NCBI RefSeq assembly: GCF_002846365.1
Contig: NZ_PJMW01000002.1
Location: forward strand, 1,798,001 to 1,862,000
DNA length: 64,000 nt
Origin: Nocardia fluminea
GTDB lineage: Bacteria; Actinomycetota; Actinomycetes; Mycobacteriales; Mycobacteriaceae
Direction: 5' to 3'
Shown piece by piece: positions 25,170 through 34,117 of this stretch. A model generated the notes under the pieces. The model did not search any database. It was not told the origin of the DNA and saw nothing but the letters and a program-made list of their open reading frames with translations. Position 1 is the first letter of the stretch; each line of letters starts with the position of its first letter. The position numbers and the translations under genes were made by a program.

Positions 25170-28100
25170 TCAGCCGCGAGCCATATCGACGAACCGGCTG
25201 AGGTGCAGCTGGTGGGCGACGGTGATCGTGGCGGTCGGACCGTTACGGTGCTTGCCGACGATGAGGTCGGCTTCGCCGCCGCGGGGGTCGTCGCGTTCGA
25301 TGGCGTCAGGCCGGTGCAACAGGATGACCATGTCGGCATCCTGCTCGAGGGAGTTGTGCGCGGAAATTCCTTGTGCCACAAAGTTGTGCGTGCCTGGAAC
25401 GGTGCCGTCATAGACGTCTTGTTCGCCGAGGCTGGTGATTTCGACGATCTTGTCCCAGAACACATCATTGGTGGCGAGCATCTCGATATCCGTGTCGTCC
25501 AGCACCGCGGCGACACGGGCAAGGCGGGAACGGCTCGGGGAGCGCTTCCACATCGTACTGCCGCAGAAGCGGGACCCCATGGCGGCGGAGAACTCTCGGT
25601 GCGTCATTTCCTTGTGGGCCAGCAGCGTTCGGACGCGGTTCCATACGTCGGCAGGGACTGTGTCGACGTTCGTGTTGCGGGCCATCGGAGCAAGCTCGGA
25701 GAGTGCGAGGTCGGCGGACCTGCCGCGCGCGCCGTGAACACCGATATCCCGCAGGAACGTTGTCTGGTTCTCCCCGCCATCGATTGTCAGGTGATAGCAG
25801 TCGCGGTAGCCGCTCTTGGGAACAGTTTTGATGCGGCCGTGCACACCCAGACGCAGTAGCAACTGATTGACGTCGTCAACAAGGCGGCGGCTGGTCGAGG
25901 CGTAATACACGCGTGCCTGCCGGCTCTTGACGTCCCAGCGCACGGATCCATCGGTTGCCCACAGGTGACGCAGGAAAAGCGCGATCTGGTCGTTGGGCAA
26001 TGCGAAAATCGGTTCGGGCACAAACTTCTCGTAGCTGCGCAGGCCGAACAGGCCGAGAGCGTCCAGCCACGCGGCAATCGGGTTGCGCTTGCCATGGGTG
26101 AGATGGAACGGCGCAGGCAGGCGCAAGGTGGTGACGCGCGCCGCCGCGTACTCGTCGCGGACGGCACTGACACCGAAGTGCTCGGCGGCGGTGGTGACGG
26201 CGGCGAGGTTCTCCTCGTCGATGCTGGCGTAGCGGATCGGCTGGCGTTTCACGCACGAGCCGTCGCCGATCATGTGCGCGAGCATCACCACCTCAGCTTC
26301 AGGCAGTCGTGTGGTGTGCACAGGTTCCGGGACGAGTCGTGGCGTGGCCAGGCGGTCGCCGACAGCGAGCTTGTCGAGGGCGATCCAGCCGTCGACTGTC
26401 AGGAACGGGTGGTTACCGGTGGCTTCGACCTCGCGACCGGAGGCGAGCTTCAGCTTGAACACTTCCTTGTGTCCGCTGGGAAACACCTTCACCATCGGGC
26501 GGGCGACCATCCGCATCCGCTCGTCGAGCGACCACACGAGTGGCTGCTCACCGCTGGTCATCAGTTCACCCAGCGTAACTTCGGCGCCGGTGTCAGCGCG
26601 CAGGATTCGCGTCGACGCGGGCATACAACCCGACTCGCGAAGGTCGGACACCATGGGGCGCTTGTCGGTTCGCTGTTCAGGACCACGGTTCAGCTGGGAA
26701 ATCGCGATCACCGGAACCTCGAGTTCCTTGGCCAGCAGCTTCAGATGACGTGAGAATTCCGAGACTTCCTGCTGACGCGATTCGACCTTTTTGCCCGAGC
26801 TCATCAGCTGCAAGTAGTCCACCACAACGAGTTTCAGGTCGTGGCGCTGCTTCAAGCGCCGAGCCTTGGCGCGAATCTCCATCATGGTCAAGTTCGGTGA
26901 GTCATCGACGAACAACGGCGCCTCGCTGATCTCGCTCATACGGCGAGCCAGTTTGGTCCAGTCGTCGTCGCTCATGCGGCCGGAGCGCATATCGCCCAGT
27001 TTGATCTTCGCCTCGGCCGAGAGCAGACGCATGACGATCTCCGTGCGGCTCATTTCGAGCGAGAAGATGACGCTGGCCATGCCGTGCTTGATCGAGCAGC
27101 TACGCATGAAGTCCATACCCAACGTGGAGTTGTGCGTGGGCACCATGGTGCGGCCGGCCAAGTACATATGGTCGGCGTTGTCGACTTCGACGCACCGAAC
27201 GAGCACGGGGTCGACCTTGCGGACGTCGACGATCTGCCGTGCCGCCGAACGAGCGGACCGGGGCACCATGTGGGTGAAATTGTCCCGCGCTGTGCGCAGA
27301 CTGTGCGCGATCTCGCCGGTGGTCCGGACAACCGGATGCGGCGCCAGGGTGGGGGCGAGCGTTGTCCACAGGTGTTCTTCGTCAGCGGTGATGACGGTGC
27401 CGTCGGAGAACTCGACCTCGTAGCAAGGACGGCCGGACATCTCCTCGGTGGCGGCGAGGACCCTGGTTGGCCTGCCATCGGCCCCGAGCAGCTCCTCGCC
27501 GACACGAACCTCACCCATGGTGGTCCAACCGCGTGGCGTCGGCAGGGGAGTGTCCAGCGCCAGCGCCTTACCCACACCGGGTCGCGCCGCCACGATGATC
27601 ATCTGGCCGGGATGCAATCCGTTGGTGAGTTCGTCGAGTTCGGTGAAGCCGGTGGGGACGCCGAGGGAGATGCCGCCGCGGGAGGCGATGGAGTCGATTT
27701 CGTCCATGGTGGGCTGGAGGAGTTCTTCCAGCGGGGTGAAGTCCTCGGTGGTGCGGCGTTCGGTGACTTCGTAGATTTCGGCTTGGGCGCGGTCGACCAC
27801 CTCGGCGACGTCCTGGCCGTCGGCGCCGGCGTAGCCGAACTGGACGATGCGGGTGCCCGCTTCGACGAGGCGGCGCAGGATGGCCTTCTCGGCGACGATC
27901 TCGGCGTAGAAGCCGGCGTTGGCCGCGGTGGGGACGGTCTGGGTGAGGGTGACCAGGTAGGGCGGGCCACCGATGCGCTTGAGTTCGCCGCGGCGGTCGA
28001 GGCCCGCGGAGACGGTGACGGGGTCGGCGGGCTCGCCGCGGCTGTAGAGGTCGAGAATCGTGTCGTAGACGGCCTGGTGCGCGGGACGGTAGAAGTCGCC

Positions 28101-28265
28101 GGGGCGCAGCACCTCGATCACGTCGGCGATGGCGTCCTTGCTCAGCAGCATGCCACCGAGGACGGACTGCTCAGCGGCCATATCGTGCGGAGGCTGACGG
28201 CCGAAGTCCTCGCCGGGGGGTTCAGGCGTGAATTCCGTTTGCGCGCGGTCACCGGTGGTTGTCAC
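25170..28265 (-). CDS. dnaB: Replicative DNA helicase with two inteins
   Basis: The 1031-residue precursor contains a DnaB extein of about 460 residues. It unwinds the replication fork as a hexamer. The N-terminal primase-binding domain (AAEQSVLGGMLL) is followed by the RecA-like core, with Walker A split by intein 1 (GVGK|ST) and Walker B LKLVVVDYLQLM. Intein 2 interrupts the RESG|SLEQDAD segment. The start is GTG at 28265. Both inteins keep terminal splice residues, so a mature helicase is expected. The upstream region contains DnaA-box-like sites. Confidence 0.96.
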   Translation of the reverse strand: MTTTGDRAQTEFTPEPPGEDFGRQPPHDMAAEQSVLGGMLLSKDAIADVIEVLRPGDFYRPAHQAVYDTILDLYSRGEPADPVTVSAGLDRRGELKRIGGPPYLVTLTQTVPTAANAGFYAEIVAEKAILRRLVEAGTRIVQFGYAGADGQDVAEVVDRAQAEIYEVTERRTTEDFTPLEELLQPTMDEIDSIASRGGISLGVPTGFTELDELTNGLHPGQMIIVAARPGVGKALALDTPLPTPRGWTTMGEVRVGEELLGADGRPTRVLAATEEMSGRPCYEVEFSDGTVITADEEHLWTTLAPTLAPHPVVRTTGEIAHSLRTARDNFTHMVPRSARSAARQIVDVRKVDPVLVRCVEVDNADHMYLAGRTMVPTHNSTLGMDFMRSCSIKHGMASVIFSLEMSRTEIVMRLLSAEAKIKLGDMRSGRMSDDDWTKLARRMSEISEAPLFVDDSPNLTMMEIRAKARRLKQRHDLKLVVVDYLQLMSSGKKVESRQQEVSEFSRHLKLLAKELEVPVIAISQLNRGPEQRTDKRPMVSDLRESGCMPASTRILRADTGAEVTLGELMTSGEQPLVWSLDERMRMVARPMVKVFPSGHKEVFKLKLASGREVEATGNHPFLTVDGWIALDKLAVGDRLATPRLVPEPVHTTRLPEAEVVMLAHMIGDGSCVKRQPIRYASIDEENLAAVTTAAEHFGVSAVRDEYAAARVTTLRLPAPFHLTHGKRNPIAAWLDALGLFGLRSYEKFVPEPIFALPNDQIALFLRHLWATDGSVRWDVKSRQARVYYASTSRRLVDDVNQLLLRLGVHGRIKTVPKSGYRDCYHLTIDGGENQTTFLRDIGVHGARGRSADLALSELAPMARNTNVDTVPADVWNRVRTLLAHKEMTHREFSAAMGSRFCGSTMWKRSPSRSRLARVAAVLDDTDIEMLATNDVFWDKIVEITSLGEQDVYDGTVPGTHNFVAQGISAHNSLEQDADMVILLHRPDAIERDDPRGGEADLIVGKHRNGPTATITVAHQLHLSRFVDMARG
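25353..26627 (-). other. Intein 2 of DnaB with LAGLIDADG endonuclease
   Basis: Residues 547-971 (425 aa) form a full-length intein. It starts with Cys (CMPASTRI), has block B ATGNHPF, and ends VPGTHNFVAQGISAHN with Ser at +1. Two LAGLIDADG motifs (LAHMIGDGS near 662-670 and LRHLWATDGS near 765-774) keep their catalytic Asp residues, so the homing endonuclease looks intact. The insertion site matches that of the Ssp DnaB intein. Confidence 0.92.
27129..27566 (-). other. Intein 1 of DnaB, class 3 mini-intein
   Basis: Residues 234-379 (146 aa) start with Ala (ALALDTPLP) instead of Cys and end PTHN with Ser at +1. The class 3 hallmark WCT set is present: W300 in block B (EEHLW), C358 in block F (LVRCVEV) and T377 in block G (PTHN). 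There is no endonuclease domain. It sits inside Walker A, so splicing is needed for ATPase activity. Confidence 0.9.
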
Positions 28266-28446
28266 CAGGGGAGTCCTCTCTGCCCGCAGAACCGGGGTTT
28301 CACATCGATGCTCTCGTTGTACTCCCGGACACCGACACCGATGTCAGCAATCGGTTGCCTGCGTGATTCCCGGGGCCGCGCGCAGGGCGATGCGACGAAC
28401 CTAGGCGACGTTTTCGGGACTCGCCAACCCGACATGTGCACACAAC

Positions 28447-28689
28447 TGTGGATAACTTGGGGGTAGTTCACCCGTTGTTGTGCACCGCCTGTGGAAAACA
28501 TGGGGAAAACCCAGGTCAGTACGGTAAAACGCCCTGCTAGTCCCCGGTTTGTCCGACTTCGTCCCTGTGGATGAAAGAAGTTCCGGCGTGTCGGTCGAGG
28601 TGAACAGCCGGGCGTGTTGGGTTAACAGCGATGGTGCAGGTTATGACTGGAGTCACAAATCTGCCGGTCGGTTTCCGCAGTCATCCACA
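28447..28689. promoter_or_regulatory. DnaA-box-like cluster upstream of dnaB
   Basis: TGTGGATAA (28447-28455, exact reverse complement of TTATCCACA), TGTGGAAAA (28490-28498), TGTGGATGA (28566-28574) and TCATCCACA (28681-28689) occur within 243 bases. The last three each differ slightly from the consensus. It could allow DnaA control of dnaB. The neighbours do not indicate oriC. Confidence 0.5.
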
Positions 28690-28713
28690 GGGTGAATAAC
28701 CGGAGGTCAAGCG

Positions 28714-28788
28714 ATGACCAACCGTGAGCCGCGCAACACCGCCCGTACCGACCATCACATCGGCTACCGATCAGTTATCGCGGAATGA
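28714..28788 (+). CDS. Possible 24-residue peptide
   Basis: ATG at 28714 follows GGAGGT with 7 bases spacing and reads 24 codons to TGA. The peptide is MTNREPRNTARTDHHIGYRS ending VIAE. It is on the strand opposite to rplI and dnaB. A strong bidirectional hairpin 18 bases later could terminate its transcript. No family is recognised. Confidence 0.35.
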   Translation: MTNREPRNTARTDHHIGYRSVIAE

Positions 28789-28806
28789 GCCTGGAGAAGG
28801 CAAGCA

Positions 28807-28840
28807 GAAACCACCCCTGTGCGTGCACAGGGGTGGTTTC
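28807..28840. terminator. Strong bidirectional terminator of rplI
   Basis: A 16-bp perfect stem (GAAACCACCCCTGTGC / GCACAGGGGTGGTTTC) with only GT between the arms lies just beyond the rplI stop. It ends rpsF-ssb-rpsR-rplI transcription and separates it from dnaB. Confidence 0.85.
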
Positions 28841-28848
28841 CGGCGAAC

Positions 28849-29301
28849 TCAGTTCGCAGCAACCTCGAGGTCGAACTTGGCGGCCACATCGGGGTGCAGG
28901 TGCACCACGATGCCGTGCTTGCCGGTCGCCTTGATGTGCGACTTCGGCAGCTCGATGCTGCGCTTGTCGACCACGGGGCCACCGGCCGCCTTGATGGCCG
29001 AGGCCACGTCGGTGGTGGTGACCGAACCGAACAGCTTGCCGCTGTCGGCGGTCTTCACGGCCAGCGACACCGCGGCGAGGCCCTCGATGGCCTGCTTCAG
29101 CTCGTTGGCGTGATCCAGGTCGCGCACCTTGCGGGCGTCCTGGGCGCGACGGATTCCGTCGACCTGCTTCTGGGCGCCACGGGTGGCCTGGATGGCCAGA
29201 CCGCGGGGCAGCAGGAAGTTGCGGCCGTAGCCGTCCTTGACCTCGACAAGGTCGCCGGGGGCGCCGAGGTTGTCGACATCAGCGGTGAGGATGAGCTTCA
29301 T
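28849..29301 (-). CDS. rplI: 50S ribosomal protein L9
   Basis: The 150-residue product has the L9 N-terminal domain ([37 protein letters not shown]). A central helix and a C-terminal domain ending [20 protein letters not shown] follow. L9 binds 23S rRNA near the L1 stalk. It is the last gene of the rpsF operon, with an 18-base gap to rpsR. Confidence 0.97.
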   Translation of the reverse strand: MKLILTADVDNLGAPGDLVEVKDGYGRNFLLPRGLAIQATRGAQKQVDGIRRAQDARKVRDLDHANELKQAIEGLAAVSLAVKTADSGKLFGSVTTTDVASAIKAAGGPVVDKRSIELPKSHIKATGKHGIVVHLHPDVAAKFDLEVAAN

Positions 29302-29318
29302 CTGTGTGACTCCCTTTC

Positions 29319-29570
29319 TCAGCGAGCGGTCGACACGTAAGGAAGCAGAGCCACCTCACGCGAGTTCTTGACGGCGACAGCGATGTCACGCTGGTGCTGC
29401 ACGCAGTTGCCGGTGACGCGGCGAGCGCGGATCTTGCCGCGATCGCTGACGTACTTACGCAGCAGCGTGGTGTCCTTGTAATCGATATTGACGATTCCGG
29501 ACTTTGCTTCCTTGCAGAAAGCACAGGCCTTCTTCTTCAGTACCTTTTCGCGCGCGGGCGCTTTAGGCAT
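29319..29570 (-). CDS. rpsR: 30S ribosomal protein S18 (zinc-binding form)
   Basis: The 83-residue product is S18, which pairs with S6 on the small-subunit platform. It contains CAFC and a later NCVQH, the C+ zinc ribbon type. Actinobacteria often have a second, cysteine-free copy used under zinc limitation; that is not in this window. The strand [16 protein letters not shown] is typical. Confidence 0.97.
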   Translation of the reverse strand: MPKAPAREKVLKKKACAFCKEAKSGIVNIDYKDTTLLRKYVSDRGKIRARRVTGNCVQHQRDIAVAVKNSREVALLPYVSTAR

Positions 29571-29602
29571 GGTTTTCTCTCCGTACTATGAGTGCCGTTC
29601 GA

Positions 29603-30178
29603 TCAGAACGGCGGTTCGTCATCCATGCGGCCGCCGCCCCCGAAGGAGCCGGCCGCGGGCGCGCTACCCCACGGATCGTCTTCGCCACCGGCATTGCTGC
29701 CGCCGGCCGGACGTCCGCCGCCATTGTTGGCGTTGTAGCCGCCTGCGCTAGATCCACCACCGGCATTGCCGGAACCACCACCGCTGAAGCCGCCACCGCC
29801 GCCTCCGCCACCGCGACCGGCCTTGGAGACCTTCGCAGTCGCGTAACGCAGCGAGGGACCGACTTCGTCGACCTCGAGCTCGACCACAGTGCGCTTCTCA
29901 CCCTCGCGGGTTTCGTAGGAGCGCTGCTTGAGCCGACCACTCACGATGACGCGAGCGCCTCGGGTCAGACTTTCGGCGACGTTCTCCGCTGCCTCACGCC
30001 AGATGTTGCAGCGCAGGAACAGCGCCTCGCCGTCTTTCCATTCGTTCGAATTGCGATCGAACACACGGGGAGTCGACGCGACGGTGAAATTTGCCACCGC
30101 CGCACCTGCGGGCGTGAAACGAAGCTCCGGGTCTGCCGTCAAGTTTCCGATGACGGTAATGACCGTGTCGCCTGCCAT
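29603..30178 (-). CDS. ssb: Single-stranded DNA-binding protein
   Basis: The 191-residue product has the OB fold (residues 1-115: [61 protein letters not shown]). A long Gly-rich linker follows, ending in the acidic tip MDDEPPF that recruits partner proteins. ATG at 30178 has GGAGG upstream. It lies between rpsF and rpsR, as is usual. Confidence 0.97.
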   Translation of the reverse strand: MAGDTVITVIGNLTADPELRFTPAGAAVANFTVASTPRVFDRNSNEWKDGEALFLRCNIWREAAENVAESLTRGARVIVSGRLKQRSYETREGEKRTVVELEVDEVGPSLRYATAKVSKAGRGGGGGGGGFSGGGSGNAGGGSSAGGYNANNGGGRPAGGSNAGGEDDPWGSAPAAGSFGGGGRMDDEPPF

Positions 30179-30273
30179 GGGGTTCCTCCTGCTCGGGGGT
30201 GCAGTCCGCAATCTCGGGATTTGCGCTCGAGCCTAAAGCCAGGCTCCGACACAAATGGTGAGAAGGGTGCGGA

Positions 30274-30561
30274 CTACTTGTCGTTGCGCAGAACCTTGGT
30301 GCGCAGCACCGTCTCGTTCAGGCCCAGCTGGCGGTCGAGTTCGCTCACGGTGGCCGGGGTCGCGGTCAGGTTGACGATCGCGTAGATGCCTTCGGCCTGC
30401 TTGGCGATTTCGTAGGCGAGCCGGCGGCGGCCCCAGATGTCGACCTTGTCGACGTTGCCGCCCTCGGTCTTGACGACCGTGAGCAGGGTATCCAGGGACT
30501 GCCCGACGATGCGCTCGTCCAGGCTCGGGTCGAGGATGACCATTACTTCATATTGACGCAC
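30274..30561 (-). CDS. rpsF: 30S ribosomal protein S6
   Basis: The 95-residue product has the S6 fold ([60 protein letters not shown]). It has a short C-terminus without a glutamate tail. It heads the rpsF-ssb-rpsR-rplI operon. The leader contains a small GCCATGGA/TCCATGGC hairpin (30593-30611). I could not match it to the known S6:S18 autoregulatory leader. Confidence 0.96.
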   Translation of the reverse strand: MRQYEVMVILDPSLDERIVGQSLDTLLTVVKTEGGNVDKVDIWGRRRLAYEIAKQAEGIYAIVNLTATPATVSELDRQLGLNETVLRTKVLRNDK

Positions 30562-30731
30562 GGACCAATCACCTCCTGTGGACTAGGAAACGGCCATGGA
30601 CTCTCCATGGCAGGAGGGTTCGTTGCGTCAGCAACCCGCCAAGGCTACATGAGCGGGTGGTGACCAGCGAAATCGATGCCCGCCGCGGGTGTACCCGGAT
30701 GATCCGGACATCGCCGCATAATGTGGTCGCC

Positions 30732-32108
30732 ATGACCACAGCGGGCCCGCGACAACGCGCAGCACGACGCGGCGCGACGTGGGCGGCGGCTTTCAGCATC
30801 CTGGTGATGCTGCTGTGCGGCCTCACTCTCGCGCTGGCCTATGCCAACAAGGCCCGGTGCGCGGGCGGCGCGATCGATGAATCCGGTCGCAGTCTGGTAT
30901 TCGAGGAGCGCAAGGATTCGGATGTCTGCTATTCCGACATCCAATTCCTGTGGCTCGGCCGCGATATCGACAATCACGTCTTCCCGTACGTGGACGGCGC
31001 GATCACCGCAGACGGCGCGCTCACCGGCGGTGCGGTGGAGTACCCGGTGCTCAGCGGCGTACTGATGTGGGCGGGTGCCATCGGGGTGGACAACGACGCC
31101 GACTTCCTGTGGCACTCGGCGCTGCTGCTGGCGCCGTTCGCCCTGCTCACGGCCTGGATGCTGGCCAGGATCGCCGGCCCGGCGGCGCTGCTGTGGGCGA
31201 TCGGCCCGCCGCTGGTGTTCTACGCCTTCCACAACTGGGAACTGCCGGTGGTGTGCACCGCGGTGGCCGCGGTCTATGTGATGACGATGCTGACCGGTCT
31301 GTCTGTGCGCACCCGCGGGATCATCGCCGCGGTCCTGCTCGCGCTGGGTTTCTGCCTCAAGCTGTATCCGGGGATCTTCGTGCTGCCGCTCGCGGTATTC
31401 GTGCTCACGGAGGGCGCCCCACGCGGTCGCCGTCCGGTCGGCGAGCTCGACGTGGCCGGGGCCGCGCAGACGTTGCTGGCCGCAATGGGCACGGTGGCGG
31501 CGGTGAATTTGCCGTTCGTGCTGGCGGGGGTGGAGGGCTGGCGCGCCTCGATCACGTTCCAGCAGCTGCGTCAGGCCGACATCACCACCAACTCGATCTG
31601 GTACTGGGGTCACCAGCTGATCTTCGGCCGCGCGGCGGAGACGACACAGACCTGGCACGACGCCGTAGCGATCGCCTCGCCCGCGTTGATCTTCGGCGGG
31701 TTCGCGCTGGCCATGTGGCTGGGCTGGCGGCGCTGGACCCCGAGTTCGGCGTACCCGTGGGTGGGTGTGAGCGCGGCGATGCTGGCCGCGTTCATGTTGT
31801 TCCACAAGGTGCATTCACCCCAGTACACCCTGTGGATAATTCCGTTCCTGGTGTTGCTCGAGGTGCCGTGGTCGCTGGTCGCGGCCTATCTGGTGGCCGA
31901 CGCGGCGGTGGGCGTCGGGGTGTTCCGGTACTTCGCCGCGATGGGCGAGGGTGAGGGCGTCGAGCTGATGGAGGGGGTGGTCCAGTTCGGTGTGTGGTTG
32001 CGCACCGCCCTGTTGATCGCCCTGTTCTTCCTCTTCCTGCGGGCGCGGGTACGCGGCCCCCGCGTCGAACCGAGCATCCCGGTCGGCCGCCGGCTGCAAC
32101 CCGCGTGA
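30732..32108 (+). CDS. GT87 / DUF2029-type polytopic glycosyltransferase
   Basis: The 458-residue product has about ten hydrophobic segments. An extracytoplasmic loop near residues 40-95 carries CYSDIQFLWLGRDIDN and EYPVLSGVLMW. A later loop has FHKVHSPQYTLWIIPFLVLLEVP. The layout fits GT-C fold polyprenyl-phosphomannose-dependent mannosyltransferases (GT87). The acceptor is unknown. It is divergent from rpsF and paralogous to the gene at 45335-47074; both share a KVxSPQYxLW motif. ATG at 30732 is preferred; 30657 is possible. Confidence 0.8.
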   Translation: MTTAGPRQRAARRGATWAAAFSILVMLLCGLTLALAYANKARCAGGAIDESGRSLVFEERKDSDVCYSDIQFLWLGRDIDNHVFPYVDGAITADGALTGGAVEYPVLSGVLMWAGAIGVDNDADFLWHSALLLAPFALLTAWMLARIAGPAALLWAIGPPLVFYAFHNWELPVVCTAVAAVYVMTMLTGLSVRTRGIIAAVLLALGFCLKLYPGIFVLPLAVFVLTEGAPRGRRPVGELDVAGAAQTLLAAMGTVAAVNLPFVLAGVEGWRASITFQQLRQADITTNSIWYWGHQLIFGRAAETTQTWHDAVAIASPALIFGGFALAMWLGWRRWTPSSAYPWVGVSAAMLAAFMLFHKVHSPQYTLWIIPFLVLLEVPWSLVAAYLVADAAVGVGVFRYFAAMGEGEGVELMEGVVQFGVWLRTALLIALFFLFLRARVRGPRVEPSIPVGRRLQPA

Positions 32109-32113
32109 ACGAC

Positions 32114-32149
32114 AACGGCGGCGAGCCCCGGAAGGGACTCGCCGCCGTC
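32114..32149. terminator. Bidirectional hairpin terminator
   Basis: The arms ACGGCGGCGAG / CTCGCCGCCGT, with a CCC/GGG inner extension, lie between the convergent GT87 and TerC-like genes. Confidence 0.75.
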
Positions 32150-32168
32150 GCGGATCTTCGGCCGTGGA

Positions 32169-33278
32169 TCAGCTCACCGGAGCGGACTCCTTGGCGTCCT
32201 CCACGGCATCCGGCTCGGCCTTGCGGTTGCGCATGACGCTCGAGACCAGCGCCGCGCCGATGAACGCCACGCCGATCAAGCCCGTGATGAGCTCATCGAC
32301 GTGCACGCCGATCGAGATGAGCAGGATTGTCGCGAGCGCACCGATCGCCCAGTGCGCGCCGTGCTCGAGGTACACGTAGTCCGACAACGTGCCCTGGCGA
32401 ACCAGGTACACCGTGATCGACCGGACGAACATCGCACCGATCAGGCCGAGGCCCAGCGCGATGATGATCGGGTCGGAGGTGATGGCGAACGCGCCGATGA
32501 CGCCGTCGAAGGAGAACGAGGCGTCGAGCACCTCCAGGTAGAGGAACAGGAAGAACGCGGCCTTACCGGTCGCCTTGACCAGCGTGGACGGGCCGCCCTG
32601 TGGTCCCTCCTCGAACTCCTCGGTGTGGAACATCGAACCGAGTCCGTCCACCAGGATGTAGACGATCAGGCCGAGCAGACCGGCGACCAGCACGGTCGAA
32701 CGATCGTCGGCATCGGCGAGGAACTCGGCGACCAGCACCAGGCCGGTGCCGGCGACGACCACGGCCAGCATGTCGAGCTTGCCCGCCTTGGCCAGCGGCT
32801 TCTCCAGCCAGCTGAGCCAGGTGATGTCACGCTCTTCGAAGATGAAGTTCAGGAACAGCATCGCCAGGAACATGCCACCGAACGCCGCGATCTGCGGGTG
32901 CGCGTCGGTGAGCAGGGTCTCGTAGCTGGGGCTGCCGTCGGGGAAGTAGGCGGCGTCGTCCGCCGGCGGGTTCAGCGCCAGGTCGAAGGCCTCGACCGGG
33001 CTGAGTCCGGCGGTGACCCACACGATGGCCAGCGGGAAGACCAGACGCATACCGAACACGGCGATCAGCACGCCGACAGTCAGGAAGATCCGCTGCCAGA
33101 ACTCGCTCATCCGTTCCAGGACGGTGGCGTTGATGACGGCGTTGTCGAACGACAGCGACACCTCGAGAATGCCGAGGATCGCGCACAGTGCGAGGGCGGT
33201 CAAGCCACCGTAGAGGTAGGCCACGACCAGCGATAACACCGTGATGACGATGGACAGGCCGAAGATGCGCGTAATCAC
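32169..33278 (-). CDS. TerC-like integral membrane protein (DUF475 type)
   Basis: The 369-residue product has about nine membrane segments. Conserved TerC-type acidic sites lie in the membrane (LEVSLSFDNAVINATVL, and later EVLDASFSFDGVIGAFAI). A central loop (FIFEERDITWLSWLE) separates the two halves. The family is linked to Mn2+/metal handling and tellurite resistance together with TerD proteins. It is 69 bases from terD on the same strand with a hairpin between. It starts the Ter island on its left side. Confidence 0.9.
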   Translation of the reverse strand: MITRIFGLSIVITVLSLVVAYLYGGLTALALCAILGILEVSLSFDNAVINATVLERMSEFWQRIFLTVGVLIAVFGMRLVFPLAIVWVTAGLSPVEAFDLALNPPADDAAYFPDGSPSYETLLTDAHPQIAAFGGMFLAMLFLNFIFEERDITWLSWLEKPLAKAGKLDMLAVVVAGTGLVLVAEFLADADDRSTVLVAGLLGLIVYILVDGLGSMFHTEEFEEGPQGGPSTLVKATGKAAFFLFLYLEVLDASFSFDGVIGAFAITSDPIIIALGLGLIGAMFVRSITVYLVRQGTLSDYVYLEHGAHWAIGALATILLISIGVHVDELITGLIGVAFIGAALVSSVMRNRKAEPDAVEDAKESAPVS

Positions 33279-33302
33279 GCGGAGGGACCTTTCTGTTTCG
33301 CA

Positions 33303-33338
33303 CGAACAGGGGGCTCGATGAGTCGAGCCCCCTGTTCG
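33303..33338. terminator. Hairpin terminator or attenuator
   Basis: A 16-bp perfect stem (CGAACAGGGGGCTCGA / TCGAGCCCCCTGTTCG) lies between terD and the terC-like gene, both on the minus strand. It could reduce read-through into terC. Confidence 0.75.
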
Positions 33339-33347
33339 CGAGGATGA

Positions 33348-33923
33348 CTAGACGTTGACGCCGTAGTCGCGAGCGATACCGGACAGGCCGGAGGCGTAGC
33401 CCTGACCGACAGCGCGGAACTTCCATTCTGCACCGTTGCGGTACAGCTCGCCGAAGACCATGGCGGTCTCGGTCGAGGCGTCCTCGGACAGGTCGTAGCG
33501 GGCGAGCTCGGTGCCGTTGGCCCGATCCACCACGCGAATGTAGGCGTTGCGCACCTGACCGAACGACTGCGAGCGGGTCTCGGCATCGTAGATCGAGACC
33601 GGGAAGAAGATGCTCTCGATCGTCGGCGGGGTGTTGGCCAGGTCGACGTTGATGACCTCGTCATCGCCTTCGCCCTCACCGGTGGTGTTGTCGCCGGCGT
33701 GCTCGATGGCGCCTTCGGGCGACTTCAGGTTGTTGAAGAAGACGAAGTGCTTGTCGGAGACGACCTTCTTGTCGGCGCCGGTCGCGATGGCGCTGGCGTC
33801 GAGGTCGAAGTCGGTGCCGGTGGTGGTGCGCACGTCCCAGCCGAGGCCGACCGACACCGCGGTCAAGTTCGGAGCCTCTTTGGTCAGCGAGACGTTGCCG
33901 CCCTTGGACAGACTGACACCCAT
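33348..33923 (-). CDS. terD: TerD-family calcium-binding stress protein
   Basis: The 191-residue product is a complete TerD domain. It has VGLGWDVRTTTG, the DFDLDASA segment and the calcium loop HAGDNTTGEGEGDDEVI. The C-terminal strand VFGELYRNGAEWKFRAVGQGY is present. The protein is cytoplasmic in known families and works with TerC at the membrane in metal/chemical stress. It diverges from the coiled-coil gene at 34118. Confidence 0.95.
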   Translation of the reverse strand: MGVSLSKGGNVSLTKEAPNLTAVSVGLGWDVRTTTGTDFDLDASAIATGADKKVVSDKHFVFFNNLKSPEGAIEHAGDNTTGEGEGDDEVINVDLANTPPTIESIFFPVSIYDAETRSQSFGQVRNAYIRVVDRANGTELARYDLSEDASTETAMVFGELYRNGAEWKFRAVGQGYASGLSGIARDYGVNV

Positions 33924-34117
33924 GCGGGAATCCCTTCGGTTAGTCCGGTGTGTCGTTTCCCAGCATGTCCGAATCGCCGGGTACCGCTACGACAGTAATA
34001 GGTTTCGTGGATCTTGCGTAGGAACCGTCTGCAGCCCAGGTTAACGGGGTGAATCTCCTACCATCGACGGCAGTGAGTGGGCCGACCGCGGCCGTGGTTC
34101 GGAAAGGGGATGCGCCG

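Larger units (their letters stand above)
28266..28848. other. dnaB-rplI intergenic region
   Basis: The 583-base gap is unusually long within a conserved block. It holds four DnaA-box-like 9-mers, a small plus-strand reading frame with a strong ribosome site, and the rplI terminator. The dnaB promoter should lie in the left part, but no clear -35/-10 pair was fixed. Confidence 0.5.

Noticed and set aside
30562..30640. S6:S18-type autoregulatory leader of rpsF
   Set aside because: A small hairpin is present, but the conserved protein-binding bases were not recognised.
34021..34042. ECF-sigma promoter (GGAAC...GTT) before the coiled-coil gene
   Set aside because: The spacer is only about 14 bases, shorter than expected for these sigma factors.
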